Source: Orobanche coerulescens
Lineage: Eukaryota > Streptophyta > Magnoliopsida > Lamiales > Orobanchaceae
DNA: 64,000 nucleotides
Reading direction: 5' to 3'
Assembly (NCBI GenBank): GCA_033398695.1
Contig: CM065815.1
Coordinates: 100,592,501-100,656,500 of the forward strand
Shown here: in pieces, positions 12,779-25,029 of the stretch
Layout: each line of letters opens with the position of its first letter
Numbering within the stretch: position 1 is the first letter of the stretch
Translations under genes and position numbers: made by a program
Notes under the pieces: generated by a model
Seen by the model: only the letters and a program-made list of their open reading frames with translations
Database searches by the model: none
What the model was told of the DNA's origin: nothing

Positions 12779-13593
12779 AAAGGAATTGTCCTCAATTCCA
12801 CAATTCCATTGTCTTCGAGATATGGAGATAGGTCACCTATGTTAAAAGTAGCATGCACTCCATAATCACCTGGAAGTTCTAACTTGTATGCATTGTCGTT
12901 CACATTCGCAACTACTTTAAACGATCCCTCAGCTCGTGGCATTAACGTGTTCTTACGCTTACTCGAAAATCGCTCTTTCTTCAAATGCACCCAAACTAAA
13001 TCCCCAACTTTGAATTGTCTCGGCTTTCTTTGCTTGTTTGACTTTCTTTTGTAAGTCTCGTTTATCTTCTTGATTCGATTACGTACTTGCTCATGTAATT
13101 TCATCATTGACTTCAGCTTCGACTCCGCATCCTTATGCACCAATTCGTCACTCGGTAATGGAATTAAATCTAACGGCATGTAAGGATTCAGCCCGTAAAC
13201 TACTTCAAATGGAGAGTGTGCCGTGGCATGAGTAAGAGAACGATTATAAGCAAACTCCGTATGTGCAAGCTTCAAATCCCAATCCATTTGTGTCTTGCTC
13301 ACAAGACCATGTAATAAAGTGCCCAAAGTTCGATAGGTTACCTCGGTTTGGCCATCTGTTTATGGATGATGCGATGTGGTAAATAGAAGTTTGGTTCCCA
13401 CCTTTCTCCACAAGGTGTTCCAAAAATAGCTAAGGAATTTTGAGTCCCGATCCAAAATAATAGTCTTCGGAATTCCATGTAAACATACAATCTATCGGAA
13501 ATAAAAATCGGCGACGTTACTCGCGTCGTCTGTCTTGTGACAAGCCACAAAGTGAGCTATCTTCGAAAATCGATCGATGACAACCATAATAGA
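12763..13593 (-). pseudogene. Element D integrase, C-terminal part (split by E)
   Basis: Minus-strand integrase of a CRM-like Ty3 element. It shows the end of the catalytic core (DRDSKF, TDGQTEV), then the VYGLNPYMPLDL segment, a basic KRKSNK linker, a GDLVW module, and the C-terminal VELRTIPFKEGG. In-frame stops occur at 13492-13494 (after YFR) and in the HHP-TDG motif near 13360. The core breaks at 13593, where E is inserted, and resumes at 40742. The frame is the same on both sides. Confidence 0.85.
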
Positions 13594-13849
13594 TGTAATA
13601 CCCACGATTTTCGTTCCAGTTATTTTGGATTTTTCTTCGGATATTTCCCGATTGTCGAGTCCCGGTATTATTTTCTCGACAACTGATTTTGGCATTTATG
13701 ACCATAGGTGATGATTGGTTATCCGTTGTTTTCATTTCGAATCGATGATGTTGTCACCGAGTGTTTTGTCGTGTTCGTTCCGTACGATTTCGGAAAATCG
13801 AGTCGTCGAATCATGGTGGTCGGGCACTGGCCGGACGGGTGCACCGCCG

Positions 13850-14215
13850 GGAAGTGGTGCGGCAGAACCAAAGATAGCGCACGCTATGGCCGGAAGGTAG
13901 TGCACGCCACGGCCGAGGCGCCGCACGCCACGGCATTGGCCGCGCGCTAGTCGGCCGAGGCAAAGAGGGGCGAAGGTTCTGACTCGGAGGATCGGCAGTA
14001 GCGCACGCCATCGTCGGACATCGCAGATGCTACGGCCGGCAGTAGCGACGCCACGGCCGGAAGGTCAAGACGCTACCTGGCCGAGCCAGGAAGTCTCTGG
14101 ATTGTGGCCCGGGCCAACAGCGCACGTGTTCAGCGCATGATGGCGGGGCCCCCCGGCCGAACATTCTCGACCATTAGCGCATGCTAGCTCGGCAGTCTAG
14201 CGCACGCTAGGCTGC
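13850..14215 (+). repeat. Palindrome-like repeat cluster, E 5' LTR
   Basis: Repeated units of roughly 20 bp around GCGCACGCTACGGCCGG and TAGCGCACGCTA, directly upstream of the TATA box. The 3' LTR counterpart is 31955-32310. Confidence 0.75.
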
Positions 14216-14220
14216 ACCAG

Positions 14221-14228
14221 TATAAATA
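14221..14228 (+). promoter_or_regulatory. Putative TATA box of the E LTR
   Basis: TATAAATA just after the palindrome cluster; repeated at 32323-32330 in the 3' LTR. Confidence 0.65.
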
Positions 14229-15715
14229 TGACCGAGCAGTCCTGTTTGCACTCATTTTTCATTTCCTTCCTTTCCTGTACGCGGCTGGATTCTTGGAGGT
14301 GACGAAGGCATGTTGTTATACAACTAATCCACGAAGTTTGGGAGCTCATGTCATCGATTAATCACTCCATAACATCCTTCAATCCAGCGAATCAAGGTTA
14401 GTTTTCCTAAAATCCTAGTTTTGGGGAAATAGGGGTTTTGGTTGTTTTCGCCCGTTTGATCCGTGATAACTTATATTTGTGATGGATTGATGATTATTAA
14501 GTCATATTATACCAATTTCCTTGTTGATCCATGGTTCGATTGTTAAAGATTCTTCGTTTTGTTGAGTTCCTAATCGGTGCCTTGAAGCTGTCCGGTGAAA
14601 ATCCTTAGAGGGGGATTTTGGGCGTTCTACGATTATTCTTCCTCGTACGATCGTCAATTTATTCATGGTATGATGTTAGGGTCAGGTTCCTTACGAAGAA
14701 CGCGAGTTGGAACCCTTCCGTTCGCCGTTTTCCGATCGGTGGTGTTACCGTCGTTTCCACCGGAGAGTTGTGGGCATTCGAGATTTTTTCGGTTAAGCCA
14801 CGTTCGTCGGAGTGTCCGGTATCAACTACTGAGGCAAGTATCTTTCCCATACATTACGTGTTTTGTGAATATAGTGGTTGAAAATTGACGATATGTGCTA
14901 AATGAATATTTAGAACCTTTTCTCAAAAGAATCGGTATATTTACAATTATGGTTTTCTTAAAGGATGAATCTTGTGTTCGAGACATAATGTGCTTATTTG
15001 ACTATGTGTGTTAGTGTTGAGTGTAGGAACTCCCTACCTTCGGATGATGTCATTATGTGTGAATATGTCGTCGGTAATTTGTAGTTAAATCCTTTTGTTA
15101 TAAATTGTGCGTGGATTCATGTGGTTATCGGTGGATATATGAGTTGTGTGATATTGGTTGTGTCTTTCGGTGTTGTTGAGATAAGTGTGTTTCTTTGTGG
15201 ACAGTATTAATTTTGGGTCGTGAGTATGTGTTGGATAATATGGCCATTTTAGCAAAATACCTCGACTATATATATTGTGATTGACTCTTGAGGATTGCGG
15301 TTTTGGAAATGAGAATTGATGAGAGTTGTAAGTTTTTCTTGGGTACTCTCACTCGGGGATTGACTCGACAGGGTCACACGGGGACCTGGTGGCTTAGCGG
15401 CTAGACCGGTTCGCGAGGGTTACTAATCACAGGAAGGCCAGTGTTGGATGCAGTCATTCGGAGTTTGTGTATGGTCTTTCTTCTGTCGTACTTTTGGTTT
15501 GTGAGTGTATTTTACCCTTGCATGGGTATGAGTCGAGATAGAAATGTGCATTTTGACTTGTATGTTTGTGATGAAAGACAAAGTTAGTATGTTGATTTGG
15601 TATTTTATCATGTCGGTATGTAATGAGTTGTGTTGTTTGGATGTCTAGCCTGGTGGATCCTCACGGAGAGGGTCTGCGGCGTGTAATATTCCCGATTTGA
15701 TTCTGGGGTGTTACA

Positions 15716-17675
15716 TTTATGGTATCGGAGCTTAGGTTGCGGAAACCTAGGCTGTCGGGTCCAGTCGGGTGTTGTCGTGTCTTGTCCTGTTAGATTGTGT
15801 CTGTCTAAGTCGTGTCGCGACGCGTCGTCTGTGATGTCGGCCGTGATTACTATCGAGGTGCAGCCATCATCTTCGTGCGACCTGTGGATGTAAGTCTCCC
15901 TACTATATTGTGCCTTGTGATATACGAGCTTGTATGATTTTGTGTTATGACGTGGAGTTTGAAGGTGATTTGTGATTATGTGGCCTATGTTGTTTGATCC
16001 TCATATGATGCTAGAATGAAAGTTGTGCCAACGTATATGTATTTATACACATATCCTGATATAAGTCATTTTTACAAGAGTAATAGCCTTGGTGTGGTTA
16101 CGCAAAGAAAAATTCACCAATGTGATATTTTAAAACTTTACATGTTTTTGGGGAGACACGTATATTTTTGTTTTAAAACATCCTCCAAAGGGAGGAAAAA
16201 GTTTGATTTTCGTATGATGACCTCAAAGTCAAAATTTTTGGAGAATTCAAACTACTGATATTTTATTTTCATCTTGTATTATAAGTTTTCAAAACACAAT
16301 TTTTAAACTCAAGTGAAGTCTACAAAATATAGACAAGACGTGACTCTCGTTTTCAACTTATCGGTTTTATGGTTGTTAGTCGAGAAATATGGGATTACGT
16401 TCTTGTTGTTCGGGCAGTGTTGCCAGTTTTAAATTAAAACTATGATGTGAATGCTGAGTCGTTCGATTTGTGTACATTGAGATAGCTCTCTTTAATAAGA
16501 TGTGAGATTTCGGTTTTTGAATGACGATTGTCTTTTGATGGTTGCTCATGAAGTGTCGAATCAGTGGCTTTGAGATTCGAACGTGTTGTTGTTTATATGT
16601 GACCATCGATTCTAGTAATGTCATATATATGTTCGCGATCATGTTTCTGAATTTGAGTTGTTAGCGCATGCTAAGTACGAGGCTAGCGCGCGCTAATGCA
16701 GTATGAATAGCGCAGGCTAAATAATTGTTGTAGCGCGCGTTAGTTAGTTGGGACAGAGGATGTGGAACCGCATTTTTTTTAGCCGTTAGGTCTAACTTTC
16801 TGCAGTCAGTCGTCTGTGACTGTATTTTATGTGCGTTGTCTAGTGAGGACAACCGTTTTGTGTGGACGTGTGATGTGACCTTTCATTCGCGCTAAGTGAT
16901 AATTGATTTTGTTCGGTGAGTTGATAAATTATGTCTCCTGTGTGTGTGTGTTCAAAATGTTTTTCTGAAACTTTCATAAGTTTTTGCAAGTTGCGGAAAA
17001 TCAGATTTTGAAACTAATTTGACGTTATGATTAAATCGGCGGCTTCATATGAACTTTGAAAATTGTTTGAAATTTTCGAGCTGGCCTAGGGTTCTCAAAT
17101 AAAACCTCGACGGTATTGAAAGAGTTGTTTTGAAGTACCTTGAACATTTTGTAAAATATTACCGTCGTTGATTCTTGTGTAATGTTGGGAGAATTTTCGG
17201 AAATGACTTTTAACATACTATTGTATTTTCGAATAATTCGAGTACATGATTTTCAAAAATCTTTCACACGAATTTTTTCAAAAACCAATACGATTTCTTT
17301 TTCAAAAATATATAGTGAAAGATGAAAAATCTCACTCGATGTAAAGTTTAAACTCGGATTTGGAAATGTTAGAGTATGTAAGAACGGTTTGATGGTCTTG
17401 CATGGTTAACTTGTTGGTTGTTAACGGTTATGATGATGCGTAGAGGCATGATGATTTTGATAACACCAGTTACAAGGAAATATTATTGTGGCAAATGATT
17501 TCAAATGAGACGGTTAGAGTATGTTGTTTATAAGTTTTGATGAAACAACCCGAGGTACCAAAAGTACTTTTAAAGTTTATTTTGAATATCATACAAATCC
17601 AAGGATTTTCAAAAGATTTCCTTTAAAAGGATACCTCGTGGATTTTCTTTCCGAGTTGTTATTGGTTACCTTATG
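15716..17675 (+). other. Element E internal region, left part (non-coding)
   Basis: Begins with a primer site TGGTATCGGAGCTT at 15720-15733. Apart from that I see no gag, protease, RT or integrase on either strand. At 16661-16735 there is a second set of the palindromes used in the E LTR, including a perfect TAGCGCGCGCTA at 16684-16695. The region is interrupted at 17676 by C and resumes at 30824. E is therefore a large non-autonomous (LARD-like) element. Confidence 0.7.
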
Positions 17676-17809
17676 TGATATGTTAATCATTTGATATGAA
17701 CGAAGAAGACGAAGTAAGGATCGATATAAATGACCTTACTACACGCCATGCACGGGCTACTACGTATTTAGGCGAGAAAACGGACATAAGACGTGGAGTC
17801 TCGGTCTCA

Positions 17810-18270
17810 GCCGTGTCATATAACACGGCCCGTGTCATGCTATGCCGGAAGGTCGACAATCGACCGGAAAATGGTCGAACTGCCGGAAAAATCACCACCG
17901 GCCGGAAAATTCACCACCTGCCGGAACTGGACGATCGCTGCCGACCACCACCTGCCGGAACTGGCCGATCACTGCCTGCTGGAACTGGCCGATCACTGCC
18001 GAGGGAATCCGGCCGTGTCATCCGACACGGCCCGTGCCGAGGTGTCCTGAATAATGAAATCTCGCTGCCGACCGAACCCGACCGTGTCGTCCGACACGGC
18101 CCGTGCCGACACAACCCGACCGTGCCAGGCAACACGGCCGAGTCACACTCTTCCGGATAGTACAATTCCCGCTGTCCGACCAACCCGACCGTGCCAGGCG
18201 ACACGGTCGAGTCCCTGCCGGCCAGATGCGCGCCGCGACCGTGCCGATCGGCACGGGCCGTGTCCGGCAG
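17810..18270 (+). repeat. Hairpin cluster in the C LTR
   Basis: Repeated CCGTGTC...GACACGG inverted repeats, for example around 17811, 18011, 18081 and 18238, plus short repeats with CTGCCGGAA and CTGGCCGATCA. The matching block at about 23330-23690 is shorter, with many small deletions. Confidence 0.8.
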
Positions 18271-18494
18271 AACAGCAAATGCCATTATTGCTGATTTTTT
18301 TATTTTTTGTTGTTTTTCCTCCTCACATGTCATGATTAGACTTGCATGTTATGTGGGGTGTCTTATATTCATTTTGTTGTGTGATTCCCCCTCCCTTTGA
18401 TTTGATTCCCTTGTATTTTATCTTGTGTTTTGTTTTTCATTTCAAGATCATGTGATCTTGTTTGATTCCTTAGTTGCTAAGAAGACTACCATGC

Positions 18495-18503
18495 TATAAG
18501 TAG
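18495..18503 (+). promoter_or_regulatory. Putative TATA box of the C LTR
   Basis: TATAAGTAG, as in the B LTRs; also at 30473 in the 3' LTR. Confidence 0.55.
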
Positions 18504-18849
18504 TCTTGTTGATGCTTTCATTATGGATATTGTATGTTGAAGAAATAAGAATACACTTGTGTTTTCTTGGTGAATGCTTTTCATCGAAACCTTGGTTATA
18601 ATTCGACGCATTTTCGAGTTTTAATCGAATCGATTCTCAATAGGTCTTGAGAAAAGATTATCTTATCAAACTATAGGTCTAGTTTGATAAATCATTCATA
18701 TTGTTCTTGTTTATGTAAGCCGAATTGCCCTACTTTCGGTTATATCTTACGAGTGTTACACATATACGAGTGTTGTGAGGTAACAAATTATATCCGTTGC
18801 ATTTTCCGGCGAATTTACGTTCATCTTAATACGTAATTCGTATCATTAG

Positions 18850-18863
18850 TGGCATCGGAGCCC
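18850..18863 (+). other. Primer-binding site of element C
   Basis: TGGCATCGGAGCCC four bases after the LTR. Of initiator-tRNA-Met type with two differences from the usual form. Confidence 0.75.
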
Positions 18864-18927
18864 AAGGCTATTTCCTTGGCAATTTTATTGAAGATTTCTT
18901 GTTCAAAACTATCTCTTGATTCTTGTT

Positions 18928-21900
18928 ATAGATTTCTCCGATCCCGATTTCTTGATGAAACTCCGGGATGCACTAAGCGGTCTACCGGAACCACGTATGC
19001 AAGCAAGACGCGGGGATGACGCACGTCAAATACACCATGCGGATGAGTTTAAAGTAAACGAACTTCCGGAGTTCGTTGGAGGTACCGATCCCGAAGCTTA
19101 TTTGGAGTGGGAACGGAAAATTGAACGCATGTTCGAATTCAAAGACCTTAACGACGAGAAACGTTGCAAATATGCAATTCTCAAGTTAGGGAAGGGTGCT
19201 TCTCTTTGGTTCGAAGGAGTAAAGACGCGAAGAACTCGGGAGGGAAAAGCAAAAATCCGTTCATGGGATTCTTTAAAAAGAAAACTTCGTAAGAGGTATG
19301 TGCCAACATCACACCGGTTAACCTTATACCGGAAGATTGCCGACTTCATGCAAGGCAAACTAAGTGTCGGTGAATATATTGAAGAGTTCGAAAGTTTGGT
19401 CTTGATGGTAGAGCTAGAAGAAAACGAAGAACAGAAGATGTCCCGTTTTTTACGTGGCTTAAATAAAAACATAGCCAACACGGTGGAGTTATATCCATAT
19501 GAAGATTTCGATACTTTATGTGGATTATGCATAAAGATAGAAGCCCAAAATAAATTGAAGTTTTCAAGACCCGAATTTCCTTCCAAATTCGGGAATCCAA
19601 GTGCCGGTTCGAGTTCGGGTACTAAAAGCACCACACTAAGTCATGTCCCTGTCACGACACCTAAGACTCCCTACGTACCCAAAGAAACAAGTTTGGCGAA
19701 GGTACGATGTTTCAAGTGTCAAGGATTCGGCCATTACCAAAATGCATGTCCGAACAAACGGGTGGTGACACTAAGAGAGGCTCTTGAGGCCCGGGAAGAA
19801 TTATTGGCCGAGGACGAAGAAGAAAGACTCGGCGACGTGTTTGACGTAAACGCCGAAGAAGAAGAGGAGTGTGAGGCTTACAATGCTCCGGACTATGACA
19901 CGAGTCTAGTCCTTCGCACTTTACAAGTCAAGACAGTTTCGAGGGACACGGAGCAACGAGATCAAATATTCCACACCAAGTGTCAAATTAAAGACAAATG
20001 GTGTAGTTTGATAATCGATGGAGGAAGTTGTATGAATGTTGCTTCAAGCGAGATGGTGACAAAGCTCGGACTCATCACTACTACTCATCCAAAACCATAC
20101 GCGTTACATTGGCTCGATGATGGGAGTAAGGTGAAAGTTTCGAAACAAGTACGGGTCGGATTAACTATGGGTTCGTATGGTGACAATGTACTATGTGATG
20201 TACTCCCGATGGATGCATGCCACATACTTCTGGGCCGACCGTGGCTATTTGATAGAGACGTTTTACATCGAGGAAGGAGTAACGAATATGAATTACGGGA
20301 TAAAGGCAAGAAGATTGTGCTCAAACCAATGGCACCCCAAGCCATTCGATCGATGAGTTCTAATCAAATGGAGAAACCGAAGCTTACTATGTTTGTTAGT
20401 GAGAAAGAGGTAAGACACGCTATTGATGATGGCGAGCGTGTGTATTTATTAATGATTAAAGAAACACGAGATGTTGATGTAGTTGTGCAAGGCAAGAGAG
20501 ACATCGATACCTTGCTACAAGAATTTGCGGATGTCTTCCCGGAAGACTTACCGCCGGGTTTACCACCTTTGCGTGGGATTGAACACCAAGTAGACCTTGT
20601 ACCGGGTGCATCACTCCCTAACAAGGCCGCCTATCGATGTAACCCCGAGGAGACAAAGGAGTTGCAAAAGCAAATCGAGGAGCTAATGAACCGCGGGTAC
20701 GTTCGAGAAAGTTTGAGCCCTTGTGCGGTTCCGGTTTTACTTGTTCCAAAGAAGGATGGGTCATGGCGGATGTGTATAGATAGTAGAGCCGTGAACAACA
20801 TAACCATCAAATATCGGTTCCCAATTCCGAGACTTGATGATATGTTGGACGAGTTGCATGGTTCGGTGATTTTTTCGAAGGTTTATTTGAGAAGCGGCTA
20901 TCATCAAATTCGCATGCGGGAAGGAGATGAATGGAAAACGGCTTTCAAGACAAAACATGGATTATATGAATGGCTCGTCATGCCCTTTGGCCTTACAAAT
21001 GCGCCAAGTACTTTCATGCGATTAATGAATGAGGTACTTAAGCCATTTTTGGGAAAATTTGTCGTCGTATACTTGGACGACATCTTAATTTATAGTCGAT
21101 CATTGCAAGAGCATACCGGACACTTGAGGAAAGTATTCGAGATCCTTAGGGATCAAAAACTTTATGGGAAAAAGGAGAAGTGTTCGTTTCTAGTCGAGAG
21201 TGTAGCCTTTCTTGGCTACATCGTTTCTAAAAAAGGAGTGTCGGTTGATCAAACCAAGATCGAGGCGATTAAGTCTTGGCCTACGCCTAAAACCATCACG
21301 GAAGTCCGATCCTTTCACGGACTTGCTTCATTTTATCGGAGGTTCATACGAGACTTTAGTACCATTTCTAGTCCGATAACGGAATGCTTGAAAAAGGGAC
21401 CGTTTATGTGGAACGGGGCTGCCCAAGGGGCGTTTGAAAAATTGAAGGCGAAAATGTGTGAAGCACCTATCTTGGCTTTACCCGACTTTTCACAACCTTT
21501 CGAGGTAGAATGTGACGCAAGTGGAGTGGGTATTGGGGCGGTCCTCGTCCAAGGGAGGCGACCAATTGCCTACTTTTCGGAGAAATTGGGTGGGGCTCGA
21601 CTCAACTATTGTACTTATGACAAGGAGTTCTATGCCATTGTGAGAGCTCTTGATCATTGGAGCCATTACCTTCGGCCGAAACATTTCATCCTACATTCGG
21701 ATCATGAGTCCTTGAAATATATCAACGGCCAACTAAAGTTGAGTCCGAGACATGCTAAATGGGTGGAATTCTTGCAATCATTCCACTTTTCATCGAAGTA
21801 CAAAGATGGCAAGAGCAACGTTGTGGCGGATGCTTTGTCTAGACGGTATGCCTTGCTCTCTACTCTCGACATTCGGTTGCTTGGGTTCGAAGCATTGAAG

Positions 21901-23580
21901 GAGTATTATGATGGGGATGTGGATTTTGGTGAGGTTTTCATTCGGTGTAAATCCGGTCCGTTTGGAGAGTTTACGTTGCAAGAAGGATTCCTTTTCAAAG
22001 GGAATCGCCTATGTTTACCCAAACACCCGATTCGGGAATTATTAGTTCGGGAAGCTCACGGTGGAGGCTTGGCCGGTCATTTTGGTTCGGCCAAAACGTT
22101 GGAGGTCCTTAAAGAGCATTTTCATTGGCCGAAGATGCAAGTGAATGTACACGACATAATTAATAAGTGTGTGACATGCCATATTGCTAAAAGTTCATTC
22201 AAACCGGGAGCATACATGCCTTTGCCGATTCTGGAAAGACCGTGGGAAGATGTCTCAATGGATTTTATTGTTGCTTTGCCTCGTACTCAACGAGGGAGAG
22301 ATGCTATTATGGTTGTCGTAGACCGATTTTCGAAGATGGCTCACTTTGTGGCTTGACACAAGACAGACGACGCGAGTAACGTCGCCGATTTGTATTTCCG
22401 AGAAATCGTACGATTGCATGGGGTTCCAAAAACGATTGTTTCGGATCGGGACTCAAAATTCCTTAGTTATTTTTGGAACACCTTGTGGAGAAAGATGGGA
22501 ACCAAACTACTATTTAGCACGTCACATCATCCACAAACGGACGGTCAAACCGAAGTGACCAATCGAACATTGGGCACATTACTACGTGGTCTTGTGAGCA
22601 AGACACAAAAGGATTGGGACTTGAAACTTGCACATGCGGAGTTCGCTTATAATCGTTCTCCTACTCATGCCACGGCACACTCTCCGTTCGAAGTAGTTTA
22701 CGGACTAAACCCGTACATGCCGTTAGATCTAATTCCATTGCCAAGTGACGAGTTAGTGCACAAGGATGCAGAATCAAAATTGAAATCGATGATGAAATTA
22801 CACGAGCAAGTACGTAATCGAATCAAGGAAATAAATGAGGCTTACAAAAGAAAGTCGAACAAACAAAGAAGGCCGAGATTGTTCGAAGTTGGCGATTTGG
22901 TTTGGTTGCATTTAAGAAAAGAGCGATTCCCAAATAAACGTAAGAACAAGTTAATGCCGCGAGCGGAGGGACCGTTTAAAGTAATCGCGAAAGTGAACGA
23001 CAACGCTTACAAATTAGAACTTCCGGGAGATTATGGGATTCATGCAACCTTTAATGTTGGGGACCTCTCACCTTACATCGATGATGACGGAATTTCGGAA
23101 TTGAGGACAATTCCTTTTAAAGGAGGAGGAGATGATACGGAATCATTTGATATGAACGAAGAAGATGAAGTAAGGATCGATATAAATGACCTTACTACAC
23201 GCCATGCACGGGCTACTACGTATTTAGGCGAGAAAACGGACATAAGACGTGGAGTCTCGGTCTCAGCCGTGTCATATAACACGGCCCGTGTCATGCTATG
23301 CCGGAAGGTCGACAATCGACCGGAAAATGGACGAATCGCGGAAAAATCACCACCGGCCGGAAAATTCACCACTGCCGAATCGCCGATCGTGCCGACCACC
23401 ACTGCCGAATCGGCGATCATCACTGCTGAATCGGCCGATCACGCTGAGGAATCCGCCGTGTCATCCGACACGGCCGGGCGAGGTGTCTGGATAATGAAAT
23501 CTCGCCGCCGTGTCGTCCGACACGGCCGTCGACACAACCCGACCGTGCGGGCGACACGGCGAGTCACACTCTTAGGATAG
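18928..23580 (+). pseudogene. Element C gag-pol polyprotein (one stop, altered start)
   Basis: A single frame of ~1550 codons. Counting from the TTG at 18916 as residue 1: gag domain around 50-190; zinc knuckle [14 protein letters not shown] at 265; protease IIDGGS near 368; RT with YLDD at 719-722; RNase H with a DASG motif near 867; integrase zinc-binding H/C pairs; then a catalytic core with D1116, D1177 and E1213, an exact D-35-E spacing; a GPF-type module; and ELRTIPFK. The frame continues ~149 codons into the 3' LTR. A TGA at 22354-22356 falls in the integrase core. At 18928 the codon is ATA where relatives have ATG; the next ATG is 18955. CRM-like assignment rests on the gag, the integrase and the LTR-encoded tail. 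Confidence 0.88.
23119..23132 (+). other. Polypurine tract of element C
   Basis: AAAGGAGGAGGAGA directly before the 3' LTR. Confidence 0.8.
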
Positions 23581-23816
23581 TACAATTCCGGCTGTCGACC
23601 AACCCGACCGTGCTGGGCGACACGGCCGAGTCCTGCCGGCCGATGCGCGCGCGGCCGTGCCGATCGGCACGGGCCGTGTCCGGCAGACCAGCAAATGCCA
23701 TTATTGTTGATTTTTTTTATTTTTTGTTGTTTTTCCTCCCCTCACATGTCATGATTAGACTTGCATGTTATGTGGGGTGTCTTATATTCATTTTGTTGTG
23801 TGATTCCCCCTCCCTT
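23133..23816 (+). mobile_element. 3' LTR of element C, first segment
   Basis: Starts TGATACGG and is cut at 23816 by element G; the CCCTT at 23812-23816 is repeated at 30371-30375. It contains the shortened hairpin block. Confidence 0.9.
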
Positions 23817-24978
23817 TGATACGATATCTAATATTCCAGTCGAAGAAGCTCCAATAAAAATCGACATCCACGACGATACAAATTCCCATGGTCATGCATC
23901 ATTATACTTGGGAGAAAAGAACACGCGGATTGGAGTTACGTTGTTAATCGGAATCGGAATAACGTAAAATTCGACGACGGAATCGGTCCGAAAGCATGAA
24001 AAATCGGCCATATCATGCTTGAAAGGGACCTCACTTGACTTCATATCTTTGACAAGATAATGAAGATATTTTCCTTCCCCACCATAATAACAAACGGCCG
24101 AAACACAAGATGGAGTGAAGACTTTCATCCTTCATGTCATTGTCCCTCATGTCATAATCACCTATATAATTCCAAAGAGGTTGATATCATATCTACACAA
24201 AATCCTCCTCAACAATCCTTGATGAGTTCGTAGAAATGAAGAATGGAAGGAATGATATTTGGTTCTTCTTCATGTCACCATCACTTAATAAGTCCAAGAT
24301 TCATCAAAGATTTCTTCATGTCTTAATCACCATAAAATCCAAGATGGTATCTCCTTGGATATTTTCGGCCGATTGGTGTGTTACTAGGAAGCTTCGTTTT
24401 CTCATTTTGTTGTATTTTCTTACGGTTGGAAACTACTATATATAGTAGTACTCGTTGTATTTGTAACATATCTTGAAAGTAATAAACCTTGTATTTCTTT
24501 GAAATATACGTTGAACGAGTTCAACAAAACTTTAGTTATTATTTCGACGCGTCTCGAATTATAACTTGATCGATTCTCAATAGGTCTTGAGGAGAGATTA
24601 TTTTTATCGAGTTATAGGTCTAATTCGGTAAAACACATTCAAACCCATACACTATCCTACATCCCGGCCGAAAACCGTATAAATTTCGGCCACCACCTTT
24701 ATTTTGTCAGATCGACGAGTTCAGACGAGCGAGTCCTGCTGTTCGAAATTGCTGTATCGAGCGAGTCTTGCTGTTCGGAAGCGCTATATCGACGAGTTGC
24801 TGCTGTTCGGAACTGCTGTAGCGGCTTGCTTCATTTCGGCTGAGTACTGTTCGCTACCGTACGTGAAAGAGTCTTCTGCTGTACCGAGAGAGAATTCATA
24901 TCATAAGACCGTGATAATCTTCCGTTGTATTTTATACGTTTTACGTATACGTTTTACGTACATACGTAATTCATATCA
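23817..24978 (+). mobile_element. 5' LTR of element G
   Basis: A 1162-bp LTR, TGATACGATATC... to CATATCA. A TATA-like box TATATATAG is at 24437. Near the end (about 24704-24840) is a short tandem array built on a GTATCGACGAGT / GCTGTTCGGAA unit of ~33 bp. That array is where the two LTRs differ most. Confidence 0.9.
24437..24445 (+). promoter_or_regulatory. Putative TATA box of the G LTR
   Basis: TATATATAG, found also at 29847 and on the minus strand at 51151-51160 in element I. Confidence 0.55.
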
Positions 24979-24982
24979 TAAG

Positions 24983-24996
24983 TGGTATCAGAGACA
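24983..24996 (+). other. Primer-binding site of element G
   Basis: TGGTATCAGAGACA, matching the plant initiator-tRNA-Met primer site over its first 11 bases. Confidence 0.8.
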
Positions 24997-25029
24997 TTTG
25001 TCTCACAGTTCTCGACGTTACTCAAGAAG

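Larger units (their letters stand above)
13594..15715 (+). mobile_element. 5' LTR of element E
   Basis: A 2122-bp LTR, TGTAATACCC...GGGTGTTACA, followed by a primer site. It contains a cluster of short palindrome-like CG-rich repeats (13850-14215), a TATA box at 14221 and a long AT-rich leader. It is ~730 bp shorter than the 3' LTR because of a deletion near 15422. Short ORFs such as the one at 14595 recur in both LTRs, but I see no protein family in them. Confidence 0.88.
17676..18845 (+). mobile_element. 5' LTR of element C
   Basis: A 1170-bp LTR starting TGATATG and ending CGTATCA. A coding-like start (LGEK motif) is followed by a hairpin block (17810-18270), a TATA-like box at 18495 and an AT-rich end. 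Outside the hairpin block I see only about four differences from the 3' LTR; inside it there are many. Confidence 0.9.

Noticed and set aside
14595..14888. Possible small gene, repeated at 38892-39185
   Set aside because: Both copies are in the two LTRs of E, two frames are open, and no protein family or codon constraint is visible.
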